From Nocardioides luti (lineage in GTDB: Bacteria; Actinomycetota; Actinomycetes; Propionibacteriales; Nocardioidaceae): a stretch of 64,000 nucleotides of DNA. The notes beneath the pieces were generated by a model. It saw only the letters and a program-made list of their open reading frames with translations, was not told the DNA's origin and did no database searches. The stretch covers positions 3,224,001 to 3,288,000 of the forward strand of contig NZ_JACKXE010000001.1 in NCBI RefSeq assembly GCF_014212315.1. The letters are read 5' to 3'. Below are positions 16,181 to 28,015 of the stretch, in pieces (position 1 is the first letter of the stretch; every line of letters starts with the position of its first letter). The position numbers were made by a program, and so were the translations under genes.

Positions 16181-16555
16181 GTGCCCACGATTAACCAGCT
16201 GGTCCGCAAGGGCCGCCAGGACAAGGTGTCGAAGAACAAGACGCCTGCCCTCAAGGGTTCGCCCCAGCGACGCGGTGTCTGCACCCGCGTCTACACCACC
16301 ACCCCGAAGAAGCCGAACTCCGCCCTCCGCAAGGTCGCCCGCGTGCGCCTGTCGAGCGGCGTCGAGGTCACTGCCTACATCCCGGGCGTCGGTCACAACC
16401 TCCAGGAGCACTCGATCGTGCTCGTCCGCGGCGGTCGCGTGAAGGACCTCCCCGGTGTTCGCTACAAGATCATCCGCGGCACGCTCGACACCCAGGGCGT
16501 CAAGAACCGTAAGCAGGCTCGCAGCCTCTACGGTGCCAAGAAGGAGAAGAGCTGA
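16181..16555 (+). CDS. rpsL: 30S ribosomal protein S12
   Basis: S12, 124 residues, lies at the decoding centre of the 30S subunit. The conserved [15 protein letters not shown] and the [13 protein letters not shown] block are intact; lysines at the classic streptomycin-resistance positions (K of TPKKPN and K of RVKDLPG) are wild type. The GTG start follows AGAAGGGG. It is the first gene of the str operon, and rpsG begins after a 1-nt gap. Confidence 0.98.
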   Translation: MPTINQLVRKGRQDKVSKNKTPALKGSPQRRGVCTRVYTTTPKKPNSALRKVARVRLSSGVEVTAYIPGVGHNLQEHSIVLVRGGRVKDLPGVRYKIIRGTLDTQGVKNRKQARSLYGAKKEKS

Positions 16556-16556
16556 T

Positions 16557-17027
16557 ATGCCGCGCAAGGGTCCCGCTCCGAAGCGCCCGATCGACATCGA
16601 CCCCGTGTTCGGGTCACAGCTGGTCTCCCAGCTCGTGTCGAAGGTGCTGCAGGACGGCAAGAAGCAGGTTGCCCAGCGCATCGTCTACACCGCGCTCGAG
16701 GGTTGCCAGGCCAAGACCGGCACCGACCCGGTCGTCACGCTGAAGCGTGCGCTCGACAACGTGAAGCCGGCCATCGAGGTCAAGTCCCGCCGCGTCGGCG
16801 GTGCGACCTACCAGGTCCCGATCGAGGTCAAGGGCACCCGCAGCACGACGCTCGCGCTGCGCTGGCTCGTGGGCTACGCCTCGGACCGTCGCGAGAAGAC
16901 GATGGCCGAGCGCCTCATGAACGAGATCCTCGACGCCTCCAACGGCCTCGGTGCCGCGGTGAAGAAGCGCGAGGACACCCACAAGATGGCCGAGTCCAAC
17001 AAGGCCTTCGCGCACTACCGCTGGTGA
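16557..17027 (+). CDS. rpsG: 30S ribosomal protein S7
   Basis: S7, 156 residues, nucleates folding of the 3' domain of 16S rRNA and lines the exit site. [10 protein letters not shown] begins the protein and [11 protein letters not shown] is the conserved central block. The ATG at 16557 is set by homology and by tight coupling to rpsL. A GC-rich 80-nt gap separates it from fusA. Confidence 0.98.
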   Translation: MPRKGPAPKRPIDIDPVFGSQLVSQLVSKVLQDGKKQVAQRIVYTALEGCQAKTGTDPVVTLKRALDNVKPAIEVKSRRVGGATYQVPIEVKGTRSTTLALRWLVGYASDRREKTMAERLMNEILDASNGLGAAVKKREDTHKMAESNKAFAHYRW

Positions 17028-17107
17028 CCACGGGCGGCCGGCGGACCGCGAGGTCCGCCGCCCGCTCCACCTGACTTTCCACAAACTTTCTAAGGACGCT
17101 GACCACA

Positions 17108-19219
<2,112 letters not shown>

Positions 19220-19297
19220 GCCTCTGCTTCACAGCACGGACCCTCGGTTTCATCCCACACGTACGAGTCAAGTAACAACACACCAGGAGGAGCCCCA

Positions 19298-20491
<1,194 letters not shown>

Positions 20492-20525
20492 TCCCGGCTG
20501 GTCTCTGACCAGCAGCTGAACCACC

Positions 20526-20559
20526 AGAACGGCCCCGGACCTCGGTCCGGGGCCGTTCT
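20526..20559 (+). terminator. Terminator hairpin of the str operon
   Basis: Positions 20526-20540 and 20545-20559 pair perfectly over 15 bp around a CTCG tetraloop, 34 nt after the tuf stop. The T tract after it is poor (CTGTCGTCC). Confidence 0.85.
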
Positions 20560-20609
20560 GTCGTCCCGGCGGTTTCGTGTGCCACGGGGGTCGTGGGGAG
20601 AATGGGCTC

Positions 20610-21074
20610 ATGGACGTGGAGGACGAGCGCAGGGCCCTCGCGCTGCTGCAGGAGCGCGGCGGGTGGGACCTCGTGACCGGGGCAGCGGTGCAGGCGTTCC
20701 TGCGGACCCAGGGCTACGGCAGCTGGAGCCTGCTGCGCTCGATCGACGCCGAGCAGACGCTGACGCACTGGCTGGACCGGCTGGCGGTGCTGGGGCACCC
20801 CGAGGCGCTGTCGCCGGGCGAGCTGTGGCTCGAGATCGAGCGCGTGTCGCTGCGCAAGGCGGACGCCTCCGCGGCGTCGTACGCCGCCTTCAAGGAGGGG
20901 TCCGGTCCCACCGAGCCCCACGACCGCGAGGCCGCGGTGGCGGCCGGCGAGCTCGTCCTGCTGTGGCGGCGGATGGCGAACGTCGAGACGACCGCGGCCG
21001 GCAAGACCGGCTGCCTGGTCACGGCCGAGAGCTACGTGCGGGCGGCCAACGGGCACCGGGACGCCGCGCGGTGA
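20610..21074 (+). CDS. Hypothetical protein upstream of trmB
   Basis: This soluble, mostly helical protein has 154 residues and no motif I recognise. It starts MDVEDERRALALLQERGGWDL and contains a conserved-looking QGYGSWSLLRSIDAEQTLTHW segment (split between ~residues 32 and 52). The ATG at 20610 is preceded by GAGAAT at 6 nt. Its stop overlaps the GTG of trmB by 4 nt, so translation is probably coupled and a role near tRNA modification is possible but unproven. Confidence 0.7.
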   Translation: MDVEDERRALALLQERGGWDLVTGAAVQAFLRTQGYGSWSLLRSIDAEQTLTHWLDRLAVLGHPEALSPGELWLEIERVSLRKADASAASYAAFKEGSGPTEPHDREAAVAAGELVLLWRRMANVETTAAGKTGCLVTAESYVRAANGHRDAAR

Positions 21075-21805
21075 GCGGGGTCGAGCAGACGCGGCGCGAG
21101 CGCCCGCACGAGCGCGTGACCGAGGACGGGCGCCGGGTCCGCGAGGTGCTGACCTACGCGCGGCGGGGGAGCCGGTTCACGCCGAAGCAGCAGGCGGCGT
21201 GGGACGCCCACCACGACGGGTGGGTCATCCCGGACGCCGCCGTGGACGACCCCGGCTTCTCGTTCGCGACGTGGTTCGGCCGCGAGGCACCGCTGGTCGT
21301 CGAGATCGGGCCCGGCGTCGGCGAGGCCACGGCCGCGCTTGCGGCCACGCGGCCGGCGTACGACGTCCTGGCCTTCGAGGTCTGGACGCCCGGGGTCGCC
21401 GAGGCGCTGGGGCGGGTGGCGGACGCCGGCGCCACGAACGTCCGCTGGTGCACGGTCGACGCGGTCTGGTCGCTGGAGCACCTGCTCGCGCCGGGCAGCG
21501 TGACGGAGCTGTGGACGTTCTTCCCGGACCCGTGGCACAAGAAGCGGCACCACAAGCGCCGGATGGTGACGCCGGAGTTCGCGTCCCTGGCGGCCTCGCG
21601 GCTGGTGCCGGGCGGGGCGTGGCGGCTGGCGACCGACTGGGCGGAGTACGCCGAGCAGATGGTCGAGGTGCTCGACGCCGAGCCGCTCCTCGAGGGCGGC
21701 GTGGTGGAGCGCTGGGACGAGCGGCCGCTGACCAAGTTCGAGCGCAAGGGCCTGGCCGTCGACCGGCAGATCACCGACCTGACCTACCGCCGCGTCGAGG
21801 CCTGA
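21071..21805 (+). CDS. trmB: tRNA (guanine-N7-)-methyltransferase
   Basis: TrmB, 244 residues, makes m7G46 in the variable loop of tRNA using SAM. The SAM site is VEIGPGVGEATAALA (~76-90), the catalytic/recognition motif is FFPDPWHKKRHHKRR (~150-164), and the C-terminal TKFERKG is family-typical. Length and motif order are normal. The GTG start overlaps the upstream gene by 4 nt. Confidence 0.93.
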   Translation: MSGVEQTRRERPHERVTEDGRRVREVLTYARRGSRFTPKQQAAWDAHHDGWVIPDAAVDDPGFSFATWFGREAPLVVEIGPGVGEATAALAATRPAYDVLAFEVWTPGVAEALGRVADAGATNVRWCTVDAVWSLEHLLAPGSVTELWTFFPDPWHKKRHHKRRMVTPEFASLAASRLVPGGAWRLATDWAEYAEQMVEVLDAEPLLEGGVVERWDERPLTKFERKGLAVDRQITDLTYRRVEA

Positions 21806-21829
21806 GTGAGGGTTGCCCGGCCGGTCCGG

Positions 21830-22231
21830 CTAGAGGGCGTCCTGGAGGCGGAAGCCGTAGCGGTCGAGGAGGTCCTCGACGCGGTACCGCTCGGCGTCAA
21901 GCTCGGTGCCCGGCCGCACCACGTCGAACAGGTGCGGGTGGTCCAGGGCCGTGCAGGCCTCGGCGAGGACCCGGTCGTAGGCGCAGCGCAGGCCTTCGTA
22001 CTTCGCGAAGCGGATGCCGGCCGGCGGGTAGCGGAAGCGCACCCGCAGCCGCCGTGCGTCGAAGGCGATGTCCTCGATCGGCCGTCCGAGCGGCTGGAGC
22101 CTCGGCGGACGGATCCGGCGGGCGAGCGCCCGGCAGGGGCGCGCCAGAGCGTGGCGGTGGCGGATCGCGACGAGCAGCAGAGCGACCACCGCCAGGAGCT
22201 CGAGGCTCTGGGTGCCGGAACCCTGGTGCAC
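21830..22231 (-). CDS. Hypothetical membrane-anchored protein
   Basis: About 133 residues, family not recognised. An N-terminal transmembrane helix (LELLAVVALLLVAI) is followed by a basic stretch and a soluble domain containing DARRLRVRFRYPP and LLDRYGFRLQDAL. The GTG at 22231 is the best start in frame, but its ribosome site is weak (GAGAG directly adjacent). It lies in the same direction as, and 40 nt after, the TPR gene. Confidence 0.6.
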   Translation of the reverse strand: MHQGSGTQSLELLAVVALLLVAIRHRHALARPCRALARRIRPPRLQPLGRPIEDIAFDARRLRVRFRYPPAGIRFAKYEGLRCAYDRVLAEACTALDHPHLFDVVRPGTELDAERYRVEDLLDRYGFRLQDAL

Positions 22232-22271
22232 CTCTCGACGGTACGACGGCCGCCGGTCATCGGCAACGGGT

Positions 22272-22982
22272 TCAGCCCTCGAGCAGGGCGAGCTCCTCGT
22301 CGACGTACTCGTCCTGCAGGCCGGCGGCGTCCAGCTCGGCCTTGAGCGCGCGCTGGCGCTCGCGGGCCTCGTCGGTGCGGCCGAGGTTCCGCAGTGCCCA
22401 GGCCACCATCCAGCGGGCGACCCGGGTGCGGGCGGGGTCGCCGATCCGCTCCCGGGCGGCCAACGCCTCCTCGAAGGCACCCAGCGCGGCCGCGAAGTCG
22501 TGCGCGTCCGCGTGCGCCATGCCGACGTTGTTGAGCAGCGAGGCGTCCCAGTCGCGCGCCTGCGGGTCCTCCGAGCGGCGCGCCACGTCGAGGGCCCGCG
22601 CGTGCAGGGCGGCCTGCTCGTCCGGGGAGGCGACCAGGGCCAGCATGTGGAGGGCGTCGACGTGCAGCACGTCGAGCCCCTCGGTCGCGGCCGTCGTGAC
22701 CGCCGCCTCGAACTGGGGGCGCGCCTCGTCGGGGGAGCCGCCGGAGCGGAGGAGCCGGCCGCGCTCGAGCACCACCCGGACGGCGGCCTCGGGCTCGGTG
22801 GGCGCCAGGTCGTCCAGGACGGCGTGCCCGTCGTCGTACCTCTCCTGCAGGCCGAGGGCACGGGCCACCTGGGTCATCAGGACCAGCCGGTCCTCGCCCT
22901 CGGCCTGGTCGGCGGCCTCGCGGAAGCGCCGCTCGGAGCCGGCCGGGTCGTCGAAGTCCCACAGCGGGGTCACGTCGGTCAT
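22272..22982 (-). CDS. Tetratricopeptide-repeat-like protein
   Basis: This 236-residue helical protein has TPR-like repeats, for example DRLVLMTQVARALGLQERYDDGHAVL, WDASLLNNVGMAHADAHDF, and AALGAFEEALAARERIGDP (residues ~30-205), with the A/G/A spacing of TPR helices. The partner is unknown. The ATG at 22982 is preceded by GAGGAT at 6 nt on the minus strand, which again suggests a leaderless mRNA. Confidence 0.75.
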   Translation of the reverse strand: MTDVTPLWDFDDPAGSERRFREAADQAEGEDRLVLMTQVARALGLQERYDDGHAVLDDLAPTEPEAAVRVVLERGRLLRSGGSPDEARPQFEAAVTTAATEGLDVLHVDALHMLALVASPDEQAALHARALDVARRSEDPQARDWDASLLNNVGMAHADAHDFAAALGAFEEALAARERIGDPARTRVARWMVAWALRNLGRTDEARERQRALKAELDAAGLQDEYVDEELALLEG

Positions 22983-23062
22983 GGCCCCATCCTCGCAAGG
23001 GGTTGGCGCGATGTCGTGGTCCGGTGACCGTTCTCGGGCTGCTCGCGGGGCGCCGCCGGGCC

Positions 23063-23068
23063 TAGGCT
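23063..23068 (+). promoter_or_regulatory. -10 element (TAGGCT) for the MFS gene
   Basis: TAGGCT is followed by 6 nt and the GTG at 23075, predicting a leaderless transcript. No Shine-Dalgarno site lies between them. Confidence 0.5.
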
Positions 23069-23074
23069 CGACGG

Positions 23075-24415
23075 GTGACCGCGACGACCGACGCCTCCAC
23101 CGGGACGCCCACCGGAGCGCCCCGCTTCCACCGTGCCTGGCTGGTCGCCGCGATCACGATGGGTGCCCTGATCGCCGCCGCGGGCTTCCGCTCGTCGACC
23201 GGGGCGCTGCTCGAGCCGCTCGAGAACGAGTTCGGCTGGTCGCGCGCGACCACGAGCGGCGCGGTCAGCCTCAACCTGGTCGTCTACGGCCTCACGGCGC
23301 CCTTCGCCGCCGCCCTGATGGAGCGCTTCGGCGTACGCCGGGTGGTGGCCGCGGCGCTCGCGCTGGTCGCCCTGGGGGCGGGTCTCACGCTGGTCATGAC
23401 CAGCGCCTGGCAGCTGTGGCTGCTCTGGGGCTTCGCGGTCGGGATCGGGACCGGCTCGCTGGCGCTGGTCTTCGGCGCGATCGTGGCGAACCGGTGGTTC
23501 GTCGCCCACCGGGGTGTCGTCGTCGGGGTCTTCTCCGCCGCGAGCTCGACCGGGCAGCTGGTGTTCCTGCCCGCGATCGCCCACCTGGCCGAGGGGCCGG
23601 GCTGGCGCTGGGCGGCCGGCCTGGTCACGGCCTTCGCGCTCGCGCTCGTCCCGCTCGTCTGGTGGATCCTGCGCGACCACCCGGCCGACGTCGGCACCAC
23701 GCCGTACGGCGCCGGGCCGGACTGGACTCCGGAGCCCGTGACCGAGACCCGCGGCGCCGCCCGGGTCGCCGTCGACACGCTCCGCGAGAGCGCCCGGTCG
23801 CGGACCTTCTGGATCCTGTTCGTCTCGTTCTGGATCTGCGGCTGGTCGACCAACGGCCTGATCGGCACGCACTTCATCCCGGCCGCGCACGACCACGGGA
23901 TGCCGGCCGGCACCAGCGCGAACCTGCTCGCCCTGATCGGCGTCTTCGACATCATCGGCACCATCGCGAGCGGATGGCTGACCGACCGGGTCGACAGCCG
24001 CTACCTGCTGTTCGGCTACTACTTCTTCCGCGGCCTCTCGCTGCTGGTCGTCCCCGCGCTGCTCGGCCCCGACGTGCACCCGAGCCTGTTCGTCTTCATC
24101 CTGTTCTACGGCCTCGACTGGGTGGCGACCGTGCCACCGACGGTGGCGCTGTGCCGCCAGCACTTCGGGGCGGCGCGGGCCGGCGTGGTCTTCGGCTGGG
24201 TCTTCGCCGCGCACATGGTCGGGGCCGGGGTCGCCGCGAGCTACGCCGGCTGGATCCGGACGGCGTACGGCGACTACTTCGCCGCGTGGATGACGGCCGG
24301 CGGCCTGTGCCTCGGCGCCGCGGTGCTGTGCCTGCTCATCCCGCGTCGCGCGGGCGAGGACGGTCCGGGCGATCCCGAGCAGGCGATCGGCGAGCCCGTC
24401 ACGGACTCGATGTGA
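23075..24415 (+). CDS. MFS transporter (OFA/monocarboxylate-like)
   Basis: This 446-residue transporter has about 12 transmembrane segments. The first loop GFRSSTGALLEPLENEFGWSR (as GFRSSTGALLEPL and EFGWSR) and the second-helix GLTAPFAAALMERFGVRRV carry the pattern of OFA/MCT-type MFS proteins, which include oxalate/formate and monocarboxylate carriers. The substrate is not predictable. It is a monocistronic gene by spacing. Confidence 0.85.
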   Translation: MTATTDASTGTPTGAPRFHRAWLVAAITMGALIAAAGFRSSTGALLEPLENEFGWSRATTSGAVSLNLVVYGLTAPFAAALMERFGVRRVVAAALALVALGAGLTLVMTSAWQLWLLWGFAVGIGTGSLALVFGAIVANRWFVAHRGVVVGVFSAASSTGQLVFLPAIAHLAEGPGWRWAAGLVTAFALALVPLVWWILRDHPADVGTTPYGAGPDWTPEPVTETRGAARVAVDTLRESARSRTFWILFVSFWICGWSTNGLIGTHFIPAAHDHGMPAGTSANLLALIGVFDIIGTIASGWLTDRVDSRYLLFGYYFFRGLSLLVVPALLGPDVHPSLFVFILFYGLDWVATVPPTVALCRQHFGAARAGVVFGWVFAAHMVGAGVAASYAGWIRTAYGDYFAAWMTAGGLCLGAAVLCLLIPRRAGEDGPGDPEQAIGEPVTDSM

Positions 24416-24420
24416 GCCTC

Positions 24421-24447
24421 AACCTTTCGCCCCGCCCCGGTGTCTTC
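24421..24447 (+). promoter_or_regulatory. Candidate ECF-type promoter before the sigma factor gene
   Basis: AACCTTTCG (24421-24429) and TGTCTTC (24441-24447) have the composition and spacing of an ECF -35/-10 pair (AAC/GTC type). The position, 38 nt before the sigma factor gene, suggests autoregulation. This is inferred from pattern only. Confidence 0.4.
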
Positions 24448-24484
24448 TCCTCCTGACGGCACCGGACCTCGGGAGGCACCACAC

Positions 24485-24988
24485 ATGGCGGGACCAGAGA
24501 TCGAGTTCAGCGAGTTCATGGAGGCTCGCTGGGCGCCGCTGTACCGCACGGCGTACCTCCTCACCGGGGACCGGCACGAGGCCGAGGACCTGCTCCAGGG
24601 TGCGCTGGCGCGCACCTGCGTCCGCTGGGACGGCATCCGCGACAAGCGCGCGGCCGACGCCTACGTCCGGCAGGCGATGGTGCACCAGATGTCGCGCCAG
24701 TGGCGCCGGCGCGGCCGCGAGGTCCCGACCGACGAGCTCCCCGACGCGGGGCACGCCGGCGGGCTCGACGTCCGGGCCGACCACCTCGCGCTGTGGGACG
24801 AGATCCGGCGGCTGCCGCCGCGGATGCGGGCCACGCTCGTGCTGCGGTACGTCGAGGACCTCACCGAGGCCGCCACCGCCCGGGAGCTCGGCTGCTCCGT
24901 GGGTGCCGTCAAGAGCCAGACCCACCACGCCCTCAAGCGGCTGCGTGCCGCCCTGCCCGACCTGCAGCTCGTCGAGGAGATGTCATGA
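24485..24988 (+). CDS. ECF sigma factor, SigE family (actinobacterial)
   Basis: The sigma factor has 167 residues. Region 2 begins FSEFMEARWAPLYRTAYLLTGDRHEAEDLLQ (shown in pieces: FMEARWAPLYRTAYLLTGD, then HEAEDLLQ), and region 4 contains LPPRMRATLVLRYVEDLTE and the HTH ATARELGCSVGAVKSQTHHA. The size and the LTGD...A-EDLLQ pattern match the SigE-family ECF sigmas common in actinobacteria. The ATG follows GGGAGG. Its stop overlaps the start of the next gene by 4 nt. Confidence 0.88.
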   Translation: MAGPEIEFSEFMEARWAPLYRTAYLLTGDRHEAEDLLQGALARTCVRWDGIRDKRAADAYVRQAMVHQMSRQWRRRGREVPTDELPDAGHAGGLDVRADHLALWDEIRRLPPRMRATLVLRYVEDLTEAATARELGCSVGAVKSQTHHALKRLRAALPDLQLVEEMS

Positions 24989-26115
24989 CCAGCACCGAGA
25001 TCCGCGAGTCCCTCACCCACGTCGGCGCCGCCGTCGAGGTCCCCGTCGTCGACCGCGTCGCCTTCCAGGCCCGCGTCCGGGCCGAGCGGCGGCGTCGTAC
25101 GGCGGGCCGCTCGCTCGTCGCCGCGGCCGCCGCCGTGACCGTCGTGGGCTCCGCGCTCGCCGTGACGTCCACCGGAGGCGGCGCGGGCCCCGACCGCGAC
25201 CGGTTCACCGACCCCGCCGGCGCCCCGAACCCGGCCCCCGCCACCCTGTCGAGCGGTCGCGTGCCCCTCGCCCTCGAGGGCAGGCTGCAGGAGCTGCTGC
25301 CCGACGGCGGCTCGTACGCCACCGACCAGCGCGTCGAGGAGGTGCTCGGCAGCGGTCCGGACGGGGTCGTCGTCATCGACGGCGACAGCCGGCTGCAGCT
25401 GCTCCCGGTCGACGCCGACGGCCGGCCGGGCGACGCCCGCCCGCTCGCCGGAGGAGACCCGGTCCAGCGCGCCTGGCTCGACAAGACCGGCGAGTTCCTG
25501 GGGTACGTCGACCTCGGCAACCGCCTGCACCTGCGGGCGGTCGTCAGCGACCGGGACACCGAGTCGGTGCCGCTGCTCGACCAGCAGACCCGGCTCATGG
25601 CGACGGACGGCACCCGCTGGGTCGAGGACGAGGGGGACCGTCTCTCGCTGCGGCTGCCCGACCAGTCCTTCGAGATCGACTCGAACGGCGACCCGCTGCG
25701 CGCCGAGCTCGCCGGGGACACGCTGGCCGTGCACACCCGGACCGGCATCGAGTTCTACGACAGCGCGGACGGCACCCGGCGCCTGGGCAACCTCGGGGGC
25801 ACCACCGGCTCGCTGTCGCCCGACGGGACGACGTACGCCGCCGGGCGCGACGACGTCGAGCGCGACCAGGGCATGCGGCCGGCCCTGTTCCTCGTGGACA
25901 CCCGCACCGGCGACCAGACCCGCGGCTTCACCGGGTACGCCGCCGACATGACCGCGCTCGCGCTGACCTGGCAGGACGAGGACGACTTCCTCGTGCTGGC
26001 CAGCAGCAGCGTGCGGACCGGCAACCACGTGCTCTACGCGTGCTCGGTCACCAGCCGGGCCTGCGAGGAGCGCTTCGACGACCCGACCGGCACGCTGCGG
26101 ATCGCCTCGCAGTAG
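24985..26115 (+). CDS. Membrane-anchored protein coupled to the ECF sigma factor
   Basis: The protein has 376 residues. A ~45-residue N-terminal cytoplasmic segment (TEIRESLTHVGAAVEV...RVRAERRRRTAG) precedes one transmembrane helix (SLVAAAAAVTVVGSALAV). A ~300-residue extracellular part follows, with short beta repeats resembling a WD40/lipoprotein propeller (SLSPDGTTYAAG, FLVLASSS). The 4-nt overlap and topology suggest an anti-sigma-like or signal-sensing partner, but no zinc anti-sigma motif is visible. Function is inferred from context. Confidence 0.7.
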   Translation: MTSTEIRESLTHVGAAVEVPVVDRVAFQARVRAERRRRTAGRSLVAAAAAVTVVGSALAVTSTGGGAGPDRDRFTDPAGAPNPAPATLSSGRVPLALEGRLQELLPDGGSYATDQRVEEVLGSGPDGVVVIDGDSRLQLLPVDADGRPGDARPLAGGDPVQRAWLDKTGEFLGYVDLGNRLHLRAVVSDRDTESVPLLDQQTRLMATDGTRWVEDEGDRLSLRLPDQSFEIDSNGDPLRAELAGDTLAVHTRTGIEFYDSADGTRRLGNLGGTTGSLSPDGTTYAAGRDDVERDQGMRPALFLVDTRTGDQTRGFTGYAADMTALALTWQDEDDFLVLASSSVRTGNHVLYACSVTSRACEERFDDPTGTLRIASQ

Positions 26116-26127
26116 CCGCGGGCGTCT

Positions 26128-26177
26128 GCAGACGCGCCGACTCGGTGGTCCCCGGGTCCGCAGACGCGCCGACCCGG
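26128..26177 (+). repeat. Two copies of an 18-nt repeat, 32-nt period (locus B)
   Basis: GCAGACGCGCCGACTCGG at 26128-26145 and a one-base variant at 26160-26177 repeat the motif and the 32-nt spacing of 14196-14245. Here they fill the 65-nt gap between two convergent genes. Confidence 0.75.
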
Positions 26178-26180
26178 CGG

Positions 26181-26990
26181 TCAGCGTCGGGCGGTGAGCC
26201 GCCGGCGCAGGTCGGCCTCACGGGCCAGCCGGGCGGCGTCCCGCTCGCGCCGCGAGGCGACGACCGCGGCGAGGAACGCCTCGGGCGGGGTGCCGGGCGG
26301 CGGCGGGGGAGCGACGTACGCCGCCACCTGCTCGGCCAGGCGGCCGCCGATCGTGGCGCGGGAGGCCGCGTCGATCTGCGGCAGGCGCCCGAGGAACTGC
26401 CGGACGGCGAGCGCGAGGCCGGTCGGCAGCGAGGCCATGTCGGCCGCGCGGGCCCAGTCCGCCAGCGGCGGCGGCATCGCGGCGGGGGGCGCCAGCCGGA
26501 GCTTGACCCGTTCGCGCACGACGTACGTCCCGGCGGCGTAGTCGCCCAACCGCTTCCCGCGCGAGCTCAGCAGCGCGGAGAAGAACGCCGGCCCGCCGGA
26601 GAACGCGTAGATCTCGACGATCGCGATCAGCGACCGCACGAACGCGTGCTGGAAGGAGATCGGCCCCGCGTCGTCGCGGACGGTGCGCAGCCCCATCGCC
26701 CACTTGCCGATCGACTTGCCCCGGGTGAGCGTCTCGACCGTGGTGGGGAAGACGAGGAAGACCAGGACCATCGTCCCGATGAAGGCCACGGTCAGCAGCG
26801 CCTGGTCGGTCTGCAGCGCGGCGACCGTGAAGAGCAGCACGATGCCGACCAGCAGCAGCACCGTCACGATCACGTCGATCAACCCGGACACGAGCCGCGA
26901 GCCGAGACCCGCAGGGGGCAGGTCGAGGGCGACGGCCTCGCCGGTGACGAGGTCGTCGCTCGTCAGGGTCGCGAACTCCGGAGCGGACAT
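26181..26990 (-). CDS. RDD family membrane protein
   Basis: This 269-residue protein has an RDD domain: GLGSRLVSGLIDVIVTVLLLV carries the N-terminal R-x3-G-x-I-D pattern, and GKSIGKWAMGLRTVRDD the conserved loop, followed by a further helix and a soluble C-terminal tail rich in Arg/Pro. RDD proteins are small integral membrane proteins of mostly unknown transport role. The start at 26990 is supported by TATGCT 7 nt upstream. It is divergent from the SpoIIM-family gene, and this pair commonly travels with DUF58 and MoxR genes, as here. Confidence 0.88.
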   Translation of the reverse strand: MSAPEFATLTSDDLVTGEAVALDLPPAGLGSRLVSGLIDVIVTVLLLVGIVLLFTVAALQTDQALLTVAFIGTMVLVFLVFPTTVETLTRGKSIGKWAMGLRTVRDDAGPISFQHAFVRSLIAIVEIYAFSGGPAFFSALLSSRGKRLGDYAAGTYVVRERVKLRLAPPAAMPPPLADWARAADMASLPTGLALAVRQFLGRLPQIDAASRATIGGRLAEQVAAYVAPPPPPGTPPEAFLAAVVASRRERDAARLAREADLRRRLTARR

Positions 26991-26997
26991 CACCGTG

Positions 26998-27007
26998 AGC
27001 ATAAGGT
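26998..27007. promoter_or_regulatory. Overlapping divergent -10 elements for RDD and SpoIIM genes
   Basis: AGCATAAGGT contains TAAGGT (plus strand, 27002-27007, 6 nt before the GTG at 27014). On the minus strand it contains TATGCT (27003-26998, 7 nt before the ATG at 26990). The two hexamers share two base pairs, so the promoters cannot easily be occupied together. Confidence 0.55.
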
Positions 27008-27013
27008 GATCAC

Positions 27014-28009
27014 GTGGACCTCGACGCCTACGTGCTCGCGCACCACCCCGAGTGGCAGCGGCTCGAGGAGCTGACCCGGCGCCGCCGGCTGTCCGGCGAG
27101 GAGAGCGACGAGTTCGTCGAGCGCTACCAGCAGGTCGCCACGCACCTCTCGGTCGTCCGCACGTCCGCACCGGACGCGACCCTCGTCGCGCACCTGTCCT
27201 CCCTGCTCTCCCGCGCGCGCAACCGGGCCGCCGGCACCCGCGTCGGCACCTGGCGCGGCGTCGCCGGCTTCTTCGTCGACCGGTTCCCCGCCGCGCTCTA
27301 CCGCTTGCGCTGGTGGTGTCTCGGCACGCTCGCCGCCAACGTCCTGGTGACGGCGGTGATGATGCTCTGGCTGCTCGACCACCCCGACGTCGAGCAGTCG
27401 CTGCTGTCGCCGCAGGAGGTCGACCAGCTCGTCAACCAGGACTTCGAGGGCTACTACAGCCAGTACGCCGCCGGGCACTTCGCCGCGCAGGTGTGGGTCA
27501 ACAACGCGTGGGTCTCGGCGCTCTGCCTCGCGCTCGGCGTGCTGGGGTTCCCGGTCGTGGTGCTGCTCTTCCGCAACATCGCGAACCTCGCCATCATCGG
27601 CTCGATCATGACCCGGCACGACCGCGGCGGGCACTTCTGGGGGCTGATCCTCCCGCACGGGCTGCTCGAGCTGACCGCGGTGTTCGTGGCCGGAGGCGTC
27701 GGGCTGCGGCTGTTCTGGTCGTGGGTCGAGCCGGGAGAGCTGACCCGCAGCCAGTCGCTCGCCCGGGAGGGCCGCACCGCGGGGACCGTCGCGCTGGGCC
27801 TGGTCGCGGTGCTGTTCGTCAGCGGGCTCATCGAGGCGTTCGTGACCCCGTCCGGCCTGCCCACCTGGGCGCGGATCGGCATCGGGATCCTGGCCGAGAG
27901 CGTGTTCTTCGCCTACGTGTTCGTCATCGGCCGCGCGGCGGTCGCGCGCGGCCAGACCGGCGACATCGACGCCGCCCTGCTCGAGGACCGGGTCGCCACC
28001 CAGGCCTGA
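27014..28009 (+). CDS. Stage II sporulation protein M (SpoIIM/DUF95) family protein
   Basis: This 331-residue membrane protein has an N-terminal soluble helical part (LDAYVLAHHPEWQRLEELTRRR) followed by about five transmembrane helices. HGLLELTAVFVAGGVGLRL is the conserved HGxxE signature of the family. In non-sporulating actinobacteria the gene accompanies RDD, DUF58 and MoxR genes and is not a sporulation gene; its role is unknown. It converges with the cyclase gene with a 6-nt gap. Confidence 0.88.
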   Translation: MDLDAYVLAHHPEWQRLEELTRRRRLSGEESDEFVERYQQVATHLSVVRTSAPDATLVAHLSSLLSRARNRAAGTRVGTWRGVAGFFVDRFPAALYRLRWWCLGTLAANVLVTAVMMLWLLDHPDVEQSLLSPQEVDQLVNQDFEGYYSQYAAGHFAAQVWVNNAWVSALCLALGVLGFPVVVLLFRNIANLAIIGSIMTRHDRGGHFWGLILPHGLLELTAVFVAGGVGLRLFWSWVEPGELTRSQSLAREGRTAGTVALGLVAVLFVSGLIEAFVTPSGLPTWARIGIGILAESVFFAYVFVIGRAAVARGQTGDIDAALLEDRVATQA

Positions 28010-28015
28010 CCTCCC

